This document shows positions 1 through 7,915 of a DNA stretch of 64,000 nucleotides, piece by piece; positions within the stretch are counted from its first letter, which is position 1, and every line of letters starts with the position of its first letter. The notes below the pieces were generated by a model that saw nothing but the letters and a program-made list of their open reading frames with translations, was not told the DNA's origin and did no database searches. Location: positions 3,684,001 to 3,748,000 of the forward strand of contig NZ_AP018664.1 of the NCBI RefSeq assembly GCF_003967075.1, written 5' to 3'. The translations under genes and the position numbers were made by a program. This DNA is from Sphingobium amiense (GTDB lineage: Bacteria; Pseudomonadota; Alphaproteobacteria; Sphingomonadales; Sphingomonadaceae).

Positions 1-2
1 CT

Positions 3-194
3 GTCGTGCAACTGAAAGCAGGTGAAACGGTGGACGCTGCCGAACTCGTCAGCCTTTGCCGGATCCGCGTCGGTTCGATCAAGGCGCCCAAGACGATTCT
101 CTTCTGGCCCGAACTGCCCCGCAGCCCGGTCGGCAAGGTGCTCAAGCGCGACATCCGCGACAAACTGTGGGCGGGTCAGGCTCGCCGGATATGA
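3..194 (+). CDS. AMP-dependent acyl-CoA synthetase/ligase, C-terminal end (5' truncated by window)
   Basis: Only the last 63 residues are present, because the gene enters from outside the window. The segment PRSPVGKVLKRDIRD near residue 45 is the A10 motif of the ANL (AMP-binding) superfamily; its Lys (GKVLK) contacts the acyl-adenylate. The family activates carboxylic acids to acyl-CoA with ATP. The thiolase gene starts 13 bp after the stop, so the two are probably co-transcribed and could act in one CoA-dependent chain, with activation first and thiolysis later. The substrate cannot be judged from this fragment. Confidence 0.8.
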   Translation, partial: VVQLKAGETVDAAELVSLCRIRVGSIKAPKTILFWPELPRSPVGKVLKRDIRDKLWAGQARRI

Positions 195-207
195 TGAGGA
201 TCGACTG

Positions 208-1446
208 ATGGAACAGGTCTATGTCGTGGGAGTCGGGATGACCCCATTCGGCCGGCTTCCCGATCTGAGCGTCAAGCAACTCGCTGCGCAAGCAACCCAA
301 GCGGCTTTGCGCGACGCCGGTATTCCTTCGAGTGCCCTTGAGGCAGCATTCTTCGGAAATGCGACCCAGGGCCATATGGAAGGCCAGCATATGGTCCGGG
401 GAGAGATCGCGCTTCGCGCCATGGGCATACAGGGCATTCCGGTCGTCAATGTGGAAAATGCCTGCGCGACCGCCAGCACCGCCTTCATCCTCGCGGTCAA
501 CCACCTGAAGGCGGGGGAAGGCGATGTCGCTCTCGCGCTGGGGGCCGAGAAAATGGTGTCGAGCGACAAGAGTCTGATGTTTTCAGCGTTTGACAGCGCT
601 TGGGACGTGCATGATGTCGAAGGCAATACCCGTCGGCTGAAGGATCTGGGGAACGGCGTGATACCCCCGCCCGGAAGCACATCGGACAAGCCTTATAGCG
701 TATTCATGGACGTCTACGCCGGCTTGGCACGTCAGCATATGTCCCGCTTCGGAACGACGCAGCGCCAGATCGCAGCGGTTTCATCGAAAAACCACAACCA
801 CTCGCAGCATAATCCGCTTTCGCAATTCCAACGCCCCTTCACGATCGAAGAGGTTCTTGCGGCTCCGCCGATCACCTACCCCTTCACGCTGCCGATGTGT
901 TCGCCCATATCCGATGGCGCCGCTGCTGCCGTGATCATGACCGAGGCCGGCATGAGTCGCCACGGGATAGACCGCCGCCGCGCCATAGCCGTGCTGTCCG
1001 CCGTGATGCAGACAGGCAGCGACCGGCCTGCCGACGCGATTGAGCAGCATTGCACCGTCATCGCAGCCAGGAAAGCCTATGAACGTGCAGGCGTCGGGCC
1101 GGAGGATGTGTCGGTCGCTGAAGTGCATGACGCAACCGCCGTCGGAGAAATCATCCAGATCGAAAATCTCGGGCTTTGCTCATTCGGCGAAGGCGGGCTC
1201 CTGGCCGAGCGGGGCGAAACCGCTCTTGGGGGACGTGTGCCGGTCAATCCGTCCGGCGGTCTGCAGTCCAAGGGGCATCCGATCGGCGCAACAGGTCTTG
1301 GTCAGATCTACGAGCTTGTGACCCAGCTCAGAGGTGAGGCTGGGCCGCGGCAGGTCGACGACGCGAAAATTGCGATCGCGGAAAATGGCGGCGGCTCGTT
1401 CGTCGTCGAAGAAGCGGTTGCGACCATCGTCATGCTCGGCCGCTAG
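208..1446 (+). CDS. Thiolase family protein (SCP-x-like acetyl-CoA acetyltransferase)
   Basis: A 412-residue thiolase. The N-terminus MEQVYVVGVGMTPFGR is typical of the SCP2/lipid-transfer type of thiolase. The nucleophilic Cys lies in VENACATAST at about residue 86, and the catalytic His lies in SKGHPIGATG at about residue 357, after NPSGGLQ. The family cleaves 3-oxoacyl-CoA with CoA, or condenses in reverse. The ATG at 208 is preferred over an upstream in-frame start because homology begins there and a GAGGA precedes it. The gene lies between an acyl-CoA ligase fragment and an extradiol-type VOC gene, which suggests the terminal step of a CoA-linked degradation route. SCP-x thiolases are often misassigned, so the substrate stays open. 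Confidence 0.87.
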   Translation: MEQVYVVGVGMTPFGRLPDLSVKQLAAQATQAALRDAGIPSSALEAAFFGNATQGHMEGQHMVRGEIALRAMGIQGIPVVNVENACATASTAFILAVNHLKAGEGDVALALGAEKMVSSDKSLMFSAFDSAWDVHDVEGNTRRLKDLGNGVIPPPGSTSDKPYSVFMDVYAGLARQHMSRFGTTQRQIAAVSSKNHNHSQHNPLSQFQRPFTIEEVLAAPPITYPFTLPMCSPISDGAAAAVIMTEAGMSRHGIDRRRAIAVLSAVMQTGSDRPADAIEQHCTVIAARKAYERAGVGPEDVSVAEVHDATAVGEIIQIENLGLCSFGEGGLLAERGETALGGRVPVNPSGGLQSKGHPIGATGLGQIYELVTQLRGEAGPRQVDDAKIAIAENGGGSFVVEEAVATIVMLGR

Positions 1447-1457
1447 AGGAGGGCATC

Positions 1458-2393
1458 ATGTCTGTCATCAAAGTGATCGACCTCGCCTATGTCCGCGTTC
1501 ACGCTCCCGATCTCGATCAGGCGCGCCGGTTCCTCGCGGACTTCGGACTTATCGAAAATTCGCGCGATGGAGAGAAGCTTGGGTTCCGTGGGCTCGGGCC
1601 GGCGCCGGAAATCCTGACCGTCGAACCCGGCGGGCGTGGCCTGGTGGCGATCGGGTTTGCCGCGGGCGCAAGAGACGATCTTGAGCTTTTCGCACAGGCT
1701 ACGAACAGCAGGGTGACGCAAAGGACGGGGCGTGGAGGCGGCTGGCAGGTTGTCGTTCACGACCCGGACGGCAATCAGATCGAGCTGATATGGGGGGTAA
1801 CCCCCGTCGAGCCCGTCACGGTCGATCGTCCGCACACCAATGAAGGCAGCGACCGCTATCGTCGGCGAGGGAGTGTGCGCCGGCCGGCTTCCGGACCGGC
1901 TCATGTGTTGAGGCTGGGGCATGTCGTCCTGACCACGCCCCAGCCGGAACCGCTCGCGCAATGGTATCGCGACATGTTCGGATTTCTGGTGTCGGACGTG
2001 ATTTACGATGGCAGCGAAGATAATGTGCTGCTGTCGTTCAATCGGCTCGACCGGGGCGATGAATATGTTGATCACCATGTCTTCCAAACCATGATCGGCC
2101 CGCCCGGTGGGATTCATCATATTTCGTTTGAAGTTCTCGATATCGACGATCTTTACATCGGCCATCAATTCCTGACCGAGCGGGGCTATCGTCATATGTG
2201 GGGCGTGGGCCGACATAAGCAGGGAAGTCAGATATTCGATTATTGGATCGACCCATCGGGGGTCATGTACGAACATTGGACAGATACTGACCTGCTGAAT
2301 GCCGATTGGACCCCCGGCGTTGAATCGGCGGGCGCATCTCAAGGACCCTGGGGGCCGCCCATGCCAGCCGAATTCATCACCCAGGTGGGGTAG
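1458..2393 (+). CDS. Two-domain VOC protein, probable type I extradiol ring-cleavage dioxygenase
   Basis: A 311-residue protein of two vicinal-oxygen-chelate domains (residues about 5-115 and 150-280). In the second domain, His155 (GHVVLTT), His220 or 221 (GIHHISFEV) and Glu272 (MYEHW) are spaced like the His-His-Glu iron ligands of BphC-type extradiol dioxygenases. The first domain is the degenerate, non-catalytic one, as in that family. These enzymes open catechols next to the two hydroxyls using Fe(II) and O2. The start is 12 bp after the thiolase, with GAGGAGGGC as RBS. Downstream is a group D flavin hydroxylase, the kind of enzyme that makes a catechol. A glyoxalase-like role for a non-catechol substrate remains possible. 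Confidence 0.8.
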   Translation: MSVIKVIDLAYVRVHAPDLDQARRFLADFGLIENSRDGEKLGFRGLGPAPEILTVEPGGRGLVAIGFAAGARDDLELFAQATNSRVTQRTGRGGGWQVVVHDPDGNQIELIWGVTPVEPVTVDRPHTNEGSDRYRRRGSVRRPASGPAHVLRLGHVVLTTPQPEPLAQWYRDMFGFLVSDVIYDGSEDNVLLSFNRLDRGDEYVDHHVFQTMIGPPGGIHHISFEVLDIDDLYIGHQFLTERGYRHMWGVGRHKQGSQIFDYWIDPSGVMYEHWTDTDLLNADWTPGVESAGASQGPWGPPMPAEFITQVG

Positions 2394-2505
2394 CGGCCTT
2401 CGACAGGGCCGCAATCGCCGATCACGTCGCGTATATTCCTGAACGCCAGTTGCTGCCGTGGCGCGTGATCAGGCGGCAATCCGATTGACGCCCACATGAA
2501 ATAAC

Positions 2506-2524
2506 AATATACTTGCTGTATATT
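2506..2524. promoter_or_regulatory. Operator-like inverted repeat upstream of the flavin monooxygenase gene
   Basis: A perfect 7-bp inverted repeat, AATATAC-TTGCT-GTATATT, lies in the 158-bp gap after the VOC gene and ends 28 bp before the ATG at 2552. Its size and AT-rich arms suit a dimeric repressor, and its position would overlap the promoter or 5' leader. No partner regulator is adjacent. Confidence 0.45.
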
Positions 2525-2551
2525 ATGATGCTGGAATGGACGGAGAGATGA

Positions 2552-3757
2552 ATGAAGATGGCGGCGCCCAGTAAGGTCGAGCGCTCCGGCACGGGCATCG
2601 CAACGCGCGAGGAACGACGGCAGGCGCTGCTCGCGGCCGTCGATGCCGTGGCGCCGGTCCTGTCCGCCGAGGCGCCTGGCGCGGAAGCGGAACGCCATCT
2701 GACGCCGGCCGCTATCACCGCATTGCAGACATCGGGCCTGCTGGCGCTCAAGCTACCGCTCGAACTGGGCGGGTTCGAAGCGGACAATGCGCTCCAATAT
2801 GAAGTCATAGAACGCATCGCCTATCACAGCACCGCTGCGGCCTGGTGCATGTTCATTTACACCGACATCCTGGGGAAGGTCGCGTCCTCGTTGCCGGACG
2901 ATGGCCTTGCCATTCTTCTTGCCGGTCCCGAGTTGCCGTTGACGTGCGGAGGCGGCGGCCTCATTCCTGGCTCACTCGTTCCGGTGGATGGCGGCTATCG
3001 GATCAGCGGCCGATGGATTTACGGCAGCGGCAATACAGGGTCTGATTTTTTCATGGTCCTGGGTATCGACGAAACCGGTGCCCAGCCCGAATTCAAGCTC
3101 TGCGTCGTGCGGTCATCGGAGATGATCGTCGATGATAACTGGCACGTGGTCGGGATGCGCGGCACCGGGAGTTCCGACTACCGCGCCGATAACGCCTTTA
3201 TTCCGTCATCCATGGCAGTGCCATTTCCGCCCGTGCCTCTGCGCGGCGGCGCGATTTTTCAACTCGGGCTGATGGGCTATTCCGCGCATACCATAGCGTC
3301 CGTGGCGATCGGGGGCACGCTGCGCGCCTTGGACGAAATCGCCCGGATGGCCGAGACCAAGGCGCGGGGATATTCCCAGAACAAGACTCCCCTCGCTCGC
3401 CGCGGCGTATTCCAGACCTTCCTGGGCCGGTCACGGCTCAGTTTAATGGCTATGCGGGCGATGATGCTCGAAGTCGGCGAGCGGATTGTCGCCGACGCAG
3501 AGCGGATCGGCGGAAACCCGCTGGCGACGGAGATCGAGAGTCGCGCCGCCGCATCACTCGCAACACAGACTGCCGTGGACATTATGAGCGGCATCCTCCG
3601 CTATGCCGGCGGAGAGGGCGCCCGGGCGGGCCACCCCATCGAGCGAACCATGCGTGACGTGCAGATGGCGCAAACGCACTTCTACATCAGCGACAGCGCG
3701 CTGGAGCTCCATGGGCGCAGCCTTCTGGGCGAGACCGATCTGGACGCCGCTTCCTAG
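2552..3757 (+). CDS. Group D flavin-dependent monooxygenase (acyl-CoA dehydrogenase fold, HsaA/DszC-like)
   Basis: A 401-residue protein with the acyl-CoA dehydrogenase fold. The segments SGRWIYGSGNTGSDFFMV (about residue 150) and GMRGTGSSDYRADNAFIP (about residue 205) are typical of the two-component, reduced-flavin-using branch (HsaA, HpaB-like, DszC, NcnH) rather than of true acyl-CoA dehydrogenases. These enzymes hydroxylate aromatic rings or oxidise heteroatoms using FMNH2 or FADH2 from a separate reductase. The start is the ATG at 2552, with GGAGAG just before it; ATG 2558 is an alternative. Following an extradiol-type VOC gene, it recalls the HsaA-HsaC hydroxylase/dioxygenase pair, but the actual substrate is unknown. 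No flavin reductase is visible in the window. Confidence 0.8.
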   Translation: MKMAAPSKVERSGTGIATREERRQALLAAVDAVAPVLSAEAPGAEAERHLTPAAITALQTSGLLALKLPLELGGFEADNALQYEVIERIAYHSTAAAWCMFIYTDILGKVASSLPDDGLAILLAGPELPLTCGGGGLIPGSLVPVDGGYRISGRWIYGSGNTGSDFFMVLGIDETGAQPEFKLCVVRSSEMIVDDNWHVVGMRGTGSSDYRADNAFIPSSMAVPFPPVPLRGGAIFQLGLMGYSAHTIASVAIGGTLRALDEIARMAETKARGYSQNKTPLARRGVFQTFLGRSRLSLMAMRAMMLEVGERIVADAERIGGNPLATEIESRAAASLATQTAVDIMSGILRYAGGEGARAGHPIERTMRDVQMAQTHFYISDSALELHGRSLLGETDLDAAS

Positions 3758-4479
3758 GGCGACAACCGCCGCCCGTCGTCGATGAGGGCGATACCGGTCA
3801 AGCGCTGACGCCGGGCGGACTTCAGAAGGCTCACGATGGTGTCTGCGGCTACCTCATAGCTCAGGCCGTGCGGTGGTCTGATATTGGAGACGCAATTGCG
3901 TTCGCTGTCCCGCCGACCCAGTCGGGGATCCCAGGTCAGATAGGCGCCCAAGCTGTCAGAGGCGCTCAGACCCGGACGCTCCCCGATAAGGATCACCGTC
4001 ATATTGACGCCGAGCGCCGCGCCGATTTCGTCAGCTAACGCGACACGGCCCTGCCTCGCCAATATGACGGGGGCGATCGTCCAATCGGGAAGGCGGGCGA
4101 CGAGCGATGTTACGACCGAAGCGGCATGAGCATGCACTGCCGTTGCGGACAATCCGTCGGCGACGACGATGGCGAGGTCTCCCGCCGTCGTTGGAAGAAG
4201 CGCTGTGTCGTCCGGATTCAGAGCGCGCCCGAGATCAGGCCGTTGCAGATATTCCTGTCGGTCTCTCGCGCGGCTGCGGACCTCAATGACGGGGCGTCCG
4301 ATTGCATCGGCGAAGCCATCGGCTGCCAGTGGACTGTAGACGGCGTCGCGCGCGCGCGCATGATCCATCTGGAAGTTGAGCAGTGCGCGTGTAGGCAGTC
4401 CCTGTCCGGCGCGGCCGAGCAGCAGCCGCGCCTGAGTCAGAGCGCGGAACCGATCGCGCAGGCCGGGGAGTTCAGCCAC
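3754..4479 (-). CDS. eutC: Ethanolamine ammonia-lyase small subunit
   Basis: A 241-residue EutC. The segments RARLLLGRAGQGLPT-like near the start (ARLLLGRAGQGLPT), NFQMDHARARDAV, IGERPGLSASDSLGAYL (about residue 160) and SERNCVSNIRPPHG (about residue 190) match the family. With EutB it forms the adenosylcobalamin enzyme that splits ethanolamine into acetaldehyde and ammonia. Its start overlaps the end of eutB by 8 bp, so the two are translationally coupled. Its 3' end overlaps the opposing monooxygenase gene by 4 bp. No microcompartment shell genes, eutA reactivase or ethanolamine permease are nearby. Confidence 0.93.
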   Translation of the reverse strand: MAELPGLRDRFRALTQARLLLGRAGQGLPTRALLNFQMDHARARDAVYSPLAADGFADAIGRPVIEVRSRARDRQEYLQRPDLGRALNPDDTALLPTTAGDLAIVVADGLSATAVHAHAASVVTSLVARLPDWTIAPVILARQGRVALADEIGAALGVNMTVILIGERPGLSASDSLGAYLTWDPRLGRRDSERNCVSNIRPPHGLSYEVAADTIVSLLKSARRQRLTGIALIDDGRRLSP

Positions 4480-5929
4480 GAGCGTCTCTTAGCAGGGGAA
4501 TATGGTCGGCGATCAGTGCGGGCGGCAGGTGATCGGCGATCCGACCCTGGTCCGACAGCCCGATATTCTCGAGCCAAGCCTCGAACTCGGGGGCGGGTCT
4601 TCGACCCAGCACCTCACGGATGTAAAGCGCGTCGTGAAAGCTGGTGGATTGGTAGTTGAGCATGATGTCGTCCGCTCCGGGAACCCCGATGATGAAGCTC
4701 ACGCCGGCCACGCCGAGCAGCGTCAATATCGTGTCGCTGTCATCGCCATCCGCTTCGGCGTGATTTGTGTAACAGATGTCCACGCCCATGGGCAGGCCGA
4801 GCAGCTTTCCGCAGAAATGATCTTCGAGCGCGGCGCGGGCGATCTGCTTGCCGTCGAACAGATATTCCGGTCCGATGAAACCGACCACGCTGTTCACCAG
4901 CAATGGATCAAAGGCGCGCGCCACTGCATAGGCACGGGTTTCCAGAGTCTGCTGGTCGACCTCGTGATGCGCGTTCGCGGACAGGCATGAACCCTGGCCC
5001 GTTTCGAAATACATGACATTCTGACCAACGGTTCCCCGCTGCAGACTCTGCGTCGCATCACAGGCTTCGCGAAGCAGCGCAAGGTCGATGCCGAAGCCTC
5101 GATTGCCCGCCTGGGTGCCGGCAATGGACTGGAAGCACAGATCGACCGGCGCCCCGCGACGAACCAGCTCAAGCGTCGTGGTAACATGCGCGAGGACGCA
5201 GGACTGGGTGGGAATGGCGCAACTCAGACGGATTTCGTCGATCAGTTCGAGCAGGGTGGCGGTCGTGTCCGCGTCATCGGTCGCCGGGTTGATGCCGATT
5301 ACCGCGTCGCCGGAGCCCATCAGGAGGCCGTCCAATATGGACGCGGCTATGCCCGCCGGGTCATCGGTCGGGTGATTGGGTTGCAGCCGGACCGAAAGTC
5401 GTCCCGTCAGGCCTATCGTGTTGCGGAAGCGCGTGATCACCTCGATTTTCCGGGCGACCGCGATCAGATCCTGATTTCGCATGAGCTTCGAAACCGCGGC
5501 CGCCATCTCCGGAGTTATGGCGCCGGCGATGGCCGCGATCTCGGCGCCGCCCACGGCGTTGGACAGCAGCCATTCCCTAAAGCCCCCCACCGTCAAATGG
5601 GAAATCGCGGAAAAAACGGATGCTGCGTGATTGTCCACGATCAGCCGGGTCACTTCATCCTTTTCATAGGGAATGACGACCTCGTTGAGGAAGGCGGCCA
5701 ATGGCAGATCGGCCAGCGCAAACCTTGCCGCCACGCGCTCTTCCGCACTTTGTGCGCCGACTCCCGCCAGCATGTCACCCGATCTCGCGGGACTCGCGGC
5801 CGCGAGGAGGGCGCGCAGATCGTCGAAGACGTGGCGGGTGCCACCCAGATCGGCGTGATAGCGTGGCAAGTGCGTCTCCAATCCGTTCTCGCGCGTCGAT
5901 CCGGCAATCCGCCATTTGACGAGGCCCAC
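4472..5929 (-). CDS. eutB: Ethanolamine ammonia-lyase large subunit
   Basis: A 485-residue EutB, slightly longer than the usual 453-465. Recognisable blocks are RSGDMLAGVGAQSAEERVAA near residue 50, GDAVIGINPATDD, ETGQGSCLSANAHH, NSVVGFIGPEYLFDGKQI, CYTNHAEAD and GADDIMLNYQSTSFHDA, which build the TIM barrel holding ethanolamine and cobalamin. The start is taken as GTG 5929; no in-frame ATG exists near the homologous N-terminus. The gene is divergent from the flavin monooxygenase at 6441 across a 511-bp gap. The reaction gives acetaldehyde and ammonia, so it could supply nitrogen, or deal with an ethanolamine-like fragment released by the island's hydrolases; that link is inference. Confidence 0.94.
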   Translation of the reverse strand: MGLVKWRIAGSTRENGLETHLPRYHADLGGTRHVFDDLRALLAAASPARSGDMLAGVGAQSAEERVAARFALADLPLAAFLNEVVIPYEKDEVTRLIVDNHAASVFSAISHLTVGGFREWLLSNAVGGAEIAAIAGAITPEMAAAVSKLMRNQDLIAVARKIEVITRFRNTIGLTGRLSVRLQPNHPTDDPAGIAASILDGLLMGSGDAVIGINPATDDADTTATLLELIDEIRLSCAIPTQSCVLAHVTTTLELVRRGAPVDLCFQSIAGTQAGNRGFGIDLALLREACDATQSLQRGTVGQNVMYFETGQGSCLSANAHHEVDQQTLETRAYAVARAFDPLLVNSVVGFIGPEYLFDGKQIARAALEDHFCGKLLGLPMGVDICYTNHAEADGDDSDTILTLLGVAGVSFIIGVPGADDIMLNYQSTSFHDALYIREVLGRRPAPEFEAWLENIGLSDQGRIADHLPPALIADHIPLLRDARG

Positions 5930-6440
5930 CGCATGCGATCGCTCTTCTGAAGCGACGGTGATTGAACCTTTGGTCAGTTATCGACTGTTATCCAAGCTGT
6001 CAATCTGGGTGCGCCCGTCGTGATATAGGGTATTGAACCCATGCATACGAGGGACGGCGGTTTTGCATTCCCGTCTTTTCGATTCCAAGGCAATGTTTGC
6101 GACGTGGCTGGATTAGCGCAGCGAGGTGAGTAGACTTGAAAATACGTTCAGTCACCTCCGCTCGCCCTAAATCACCCTACGGCCCAGAAAATCCACTTTC
6201 TCTTCGTTCGTTAATGTTGTAATTGCCCGTATAGTCATTTTATCAGATTGTGCGAGAGTCGCCATTGTTGATCCAGCCTCTCTGTGTGCGTTCGAGCAAG
6301 GCATGTTCTGTCGATCTGCCTCTGGGAAGTGCAGTCGCGTTGGGCACGGCCAAAATGCCGGAGGTTGCGGGGCGCGCTATCATGGTGCGACCATCCCGGC
6401 GCGACGTGTCCTCGCCGTCGGTAACGGGAAGGGGCCATAG
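5930..6440. other. Divergent intergenic region between eutB and a flavin monooxygenase gene
   Basis: 511 bp with no credible gene. It must carry both divergent promoters. I looked for an adenosylcobalamin riboswitch upstream of eutB on the minus strand and recognised none of its conserved box sequence. The only distinct element is the TATAGTCATTTTATCAG motif at 6230-6246. Confidence 0.5.
6230..6246 (+). promoter_or_regulatory. GTCAT-type motif, copy A
   Basis: TATAGTCATTTTATCAG lies 195 bp before the ATG of the flavin monooxygenase at 6441. A near-identical TATAGTCATTTATCAG (30678-30693) lies upstream of its paralogue at 30814, and related sites lie near 14280 and 22960. This suggests a shared regulator site or promoter element. 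Confidence 0.4.
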
Positions 6441-7820
6441 ATGACCGCCAAAAAGGACACGATTCTCCTTTGGATGCCTGCCTATCTGGGGTTTCACTCG
6501 ATGGCCTGGCGGCAGGAAGCGGGGCAGCGCCGATCGGAGATGGATTTCGACATGGTCCGCCGGCAGATCCAAATTGCCGAGCGTGGCAAGTTCCATGCGG
6601 CGTTCTTCGCGGATACAGTCGCGGTCGGCGTCTACTCGGCCGACGTCAGCATGGAAGCGCTGAGTCGCACCGCCAAGGCATCCGCGTGGGAGCCGGTCAC
6701 GCTGCTTTCGGCGCTTGCGGCCTGCACGAACAATATTGGCCTGCTCGGCACGGTGACCACAAGCTACGCCGAACCCTATAATGTCGCACGGATGTTCGCC
6801 TCGCTCGATCATATCTCGGGCGGGCGGGCAGGGTGGAATGTGGTCACCACCTCCCATCCCAAGTCGGCGATGAACTTCGGGCGCGACGCGCATTACGGTC
6901 ATGGCGAGCGCTACGAGCGCTGCGAGGAGTTTTTCGATACTGTCGCGGGACTCTGGGACAGTTGGGAGGATGATGCGTTTCTGCGCGACAGGGCGTCGGG
7001 ACGCTATTTCGACCCCGAGAAGCTGCACAGCCTCAATCATCGCGGCAAGCATCTGTCGGTTGCGGGGCCGCTCAATATCGCGCGGCCGCCGCAGGGGCAC
7101 CCGGTCATCGCCCAAGCTGGCTCTTCCGTCGAGGGGCGCGCCTTCGCTGCGCGCCACGCTGACCTCATCTATACGATGCAGGCTGAGATCAGGCACGCCA
7201 AAACCTTCTACGATGACGTCAAGGCGCAGGCTGCCGACAGCGGGCGCAATCCCGACCATGTCAAGATCATGCCGGCGATCGGCCTGATGGTCGGCCGCAG
7301 CCGCGCCCATGCCGAAGACAAAATCGCCGCCCTGGATGAACTTGTCGATCCGGTCTTCGGGATGGAAGTGCTGTCCAGTTACATCAGTGCCGATCTTTCG
7401 GGCCATGACCTCGACGGCCCGGTGCCGGAGATCGCCGAGGATCAGGCGGGATCGAAGACGAGCCAGAAATATTTTCTCGATCTGGCCAAGCGCGACAATC
7501 TCAGCATCCGCCAGTTGATGCAGGTCGCCGCGCGGCTGGGCACGGCCCCCGGCTCGCCGATGGACATAGCCGACATGATTGAGGAGTGGATGGAGGCCGG
7601 GGCGGCCGACGGCTTCAACATTACCTTCGCCAGCGATGAGGATTCGCTGGAAATCTTCGTGGACGACGTGATCCCCGAACTGCAACGGCGGGGACTTTTC
7701 CAACGCGAGTATCGCGGAAGGACGTTGCGCGAGAATCTGGGCCTCCCGCGCCCGGATAACCGCTTCGTGCGTGGACCGGCGAAACACCAGGTCCGGCGAA
7801 CCCTGGTTCCGGAGACCTGA
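6441..7820 (+). CDS. LLM-class FMNH2-dependent monooxygenase (NtaA/SnaA/DszA family), copy 1
   Basis: A 459-residue bacterial-luciferase-fold monooxygenase of the nitrilotriacetate monooxygenase component A group. Seen are WLPAYLGFHS-like N-terminus (LWMPAYLGFHSMAWRQ), ERGKFHAAFFADTVAVGV, YNVARMFASLDHISGGRAG, WNVVTTSHPK and PVIAQAGSSVEGRAFAARHAD, the usual order of this family. It would oxidise an organic substrate (an amine, sulfone or ring carbon) with O2 and reduced FMN supplied by a separate reductase. Start ATG 6441 has GGAAGGGG 5-6 bp upstream. It is about two-thirds identical by eye to the gene at 30814. Two amidohydrolase genes follow in the same direction, so oxygenation followed by hydrolysis is the likely logic. 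Confidence 0.9.
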   Translation: MTAKKDTILLWMPAYLGFHSMAWRQEAGQRRSEMDFDMVRRQIQIAERGKFHAAFFADTVAVGVYSADVSMEALSRTAKASAWEPVTLLSALAACTNNIGLLGTVTTSYAEPYNVARMFASLDHISGGRAGWNVVTTSHPKSAMNFGRDAHYGHGERYERCEEFFDTVAGLWDSWEDDAFLRDRASGRYFDPEKLHSLNHRGKHLSVAGPLNIARPPQGHPVIAQAGSSVEGRAFAARHADLIYTMQAEIRHAKTFYDDVKAQAADSGRNPDHVKIMPAIGLMVGRSRAHAEDKIAALDELVDPVFGMEVLSSYISADLSGHDLDGPVPEIAEDQAGSKTSQKYFLDLAKRDNLSIRQLMQVAARLGTAPGSPMDIADMIEEWMEAGAADGFNITFASDEDSLEIFVDDVIPELQRRGLFQREYRGRTLRENLGLPRPDNRFVRGPAKHQVRRTLVPET

Positions 7821-7915
7821 AATGCGCCTGACCCGTGACAATGAGGCCGATACCGGCGCGTGGCCCGCAACAGGCCGTTTTGATGAGCCGCGTTCACAAA
7901 TGGCAGGAAATTAGA

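Noticed and set aside
5186..5950. Plus-strand frame opposite eutB
   Set aside because: Shadow frame; the minus strand carries unmistakable EutB motifs.
5930..6440. Possible cobalamin riboswitch upstream of eutB
   Set aside because: I could not find the conserved B12-box sequence or a matching stem pattern on the minus strand. A covariance-model search would be decisive.
6243..7841. Minus-strand frame of about 532 codons opposite the first LLM monooxygenase
   Set aside because: Antisense shadow of a well-supported gene. The equivalent region opposite its paralogue at 30814 is not open in the same way.
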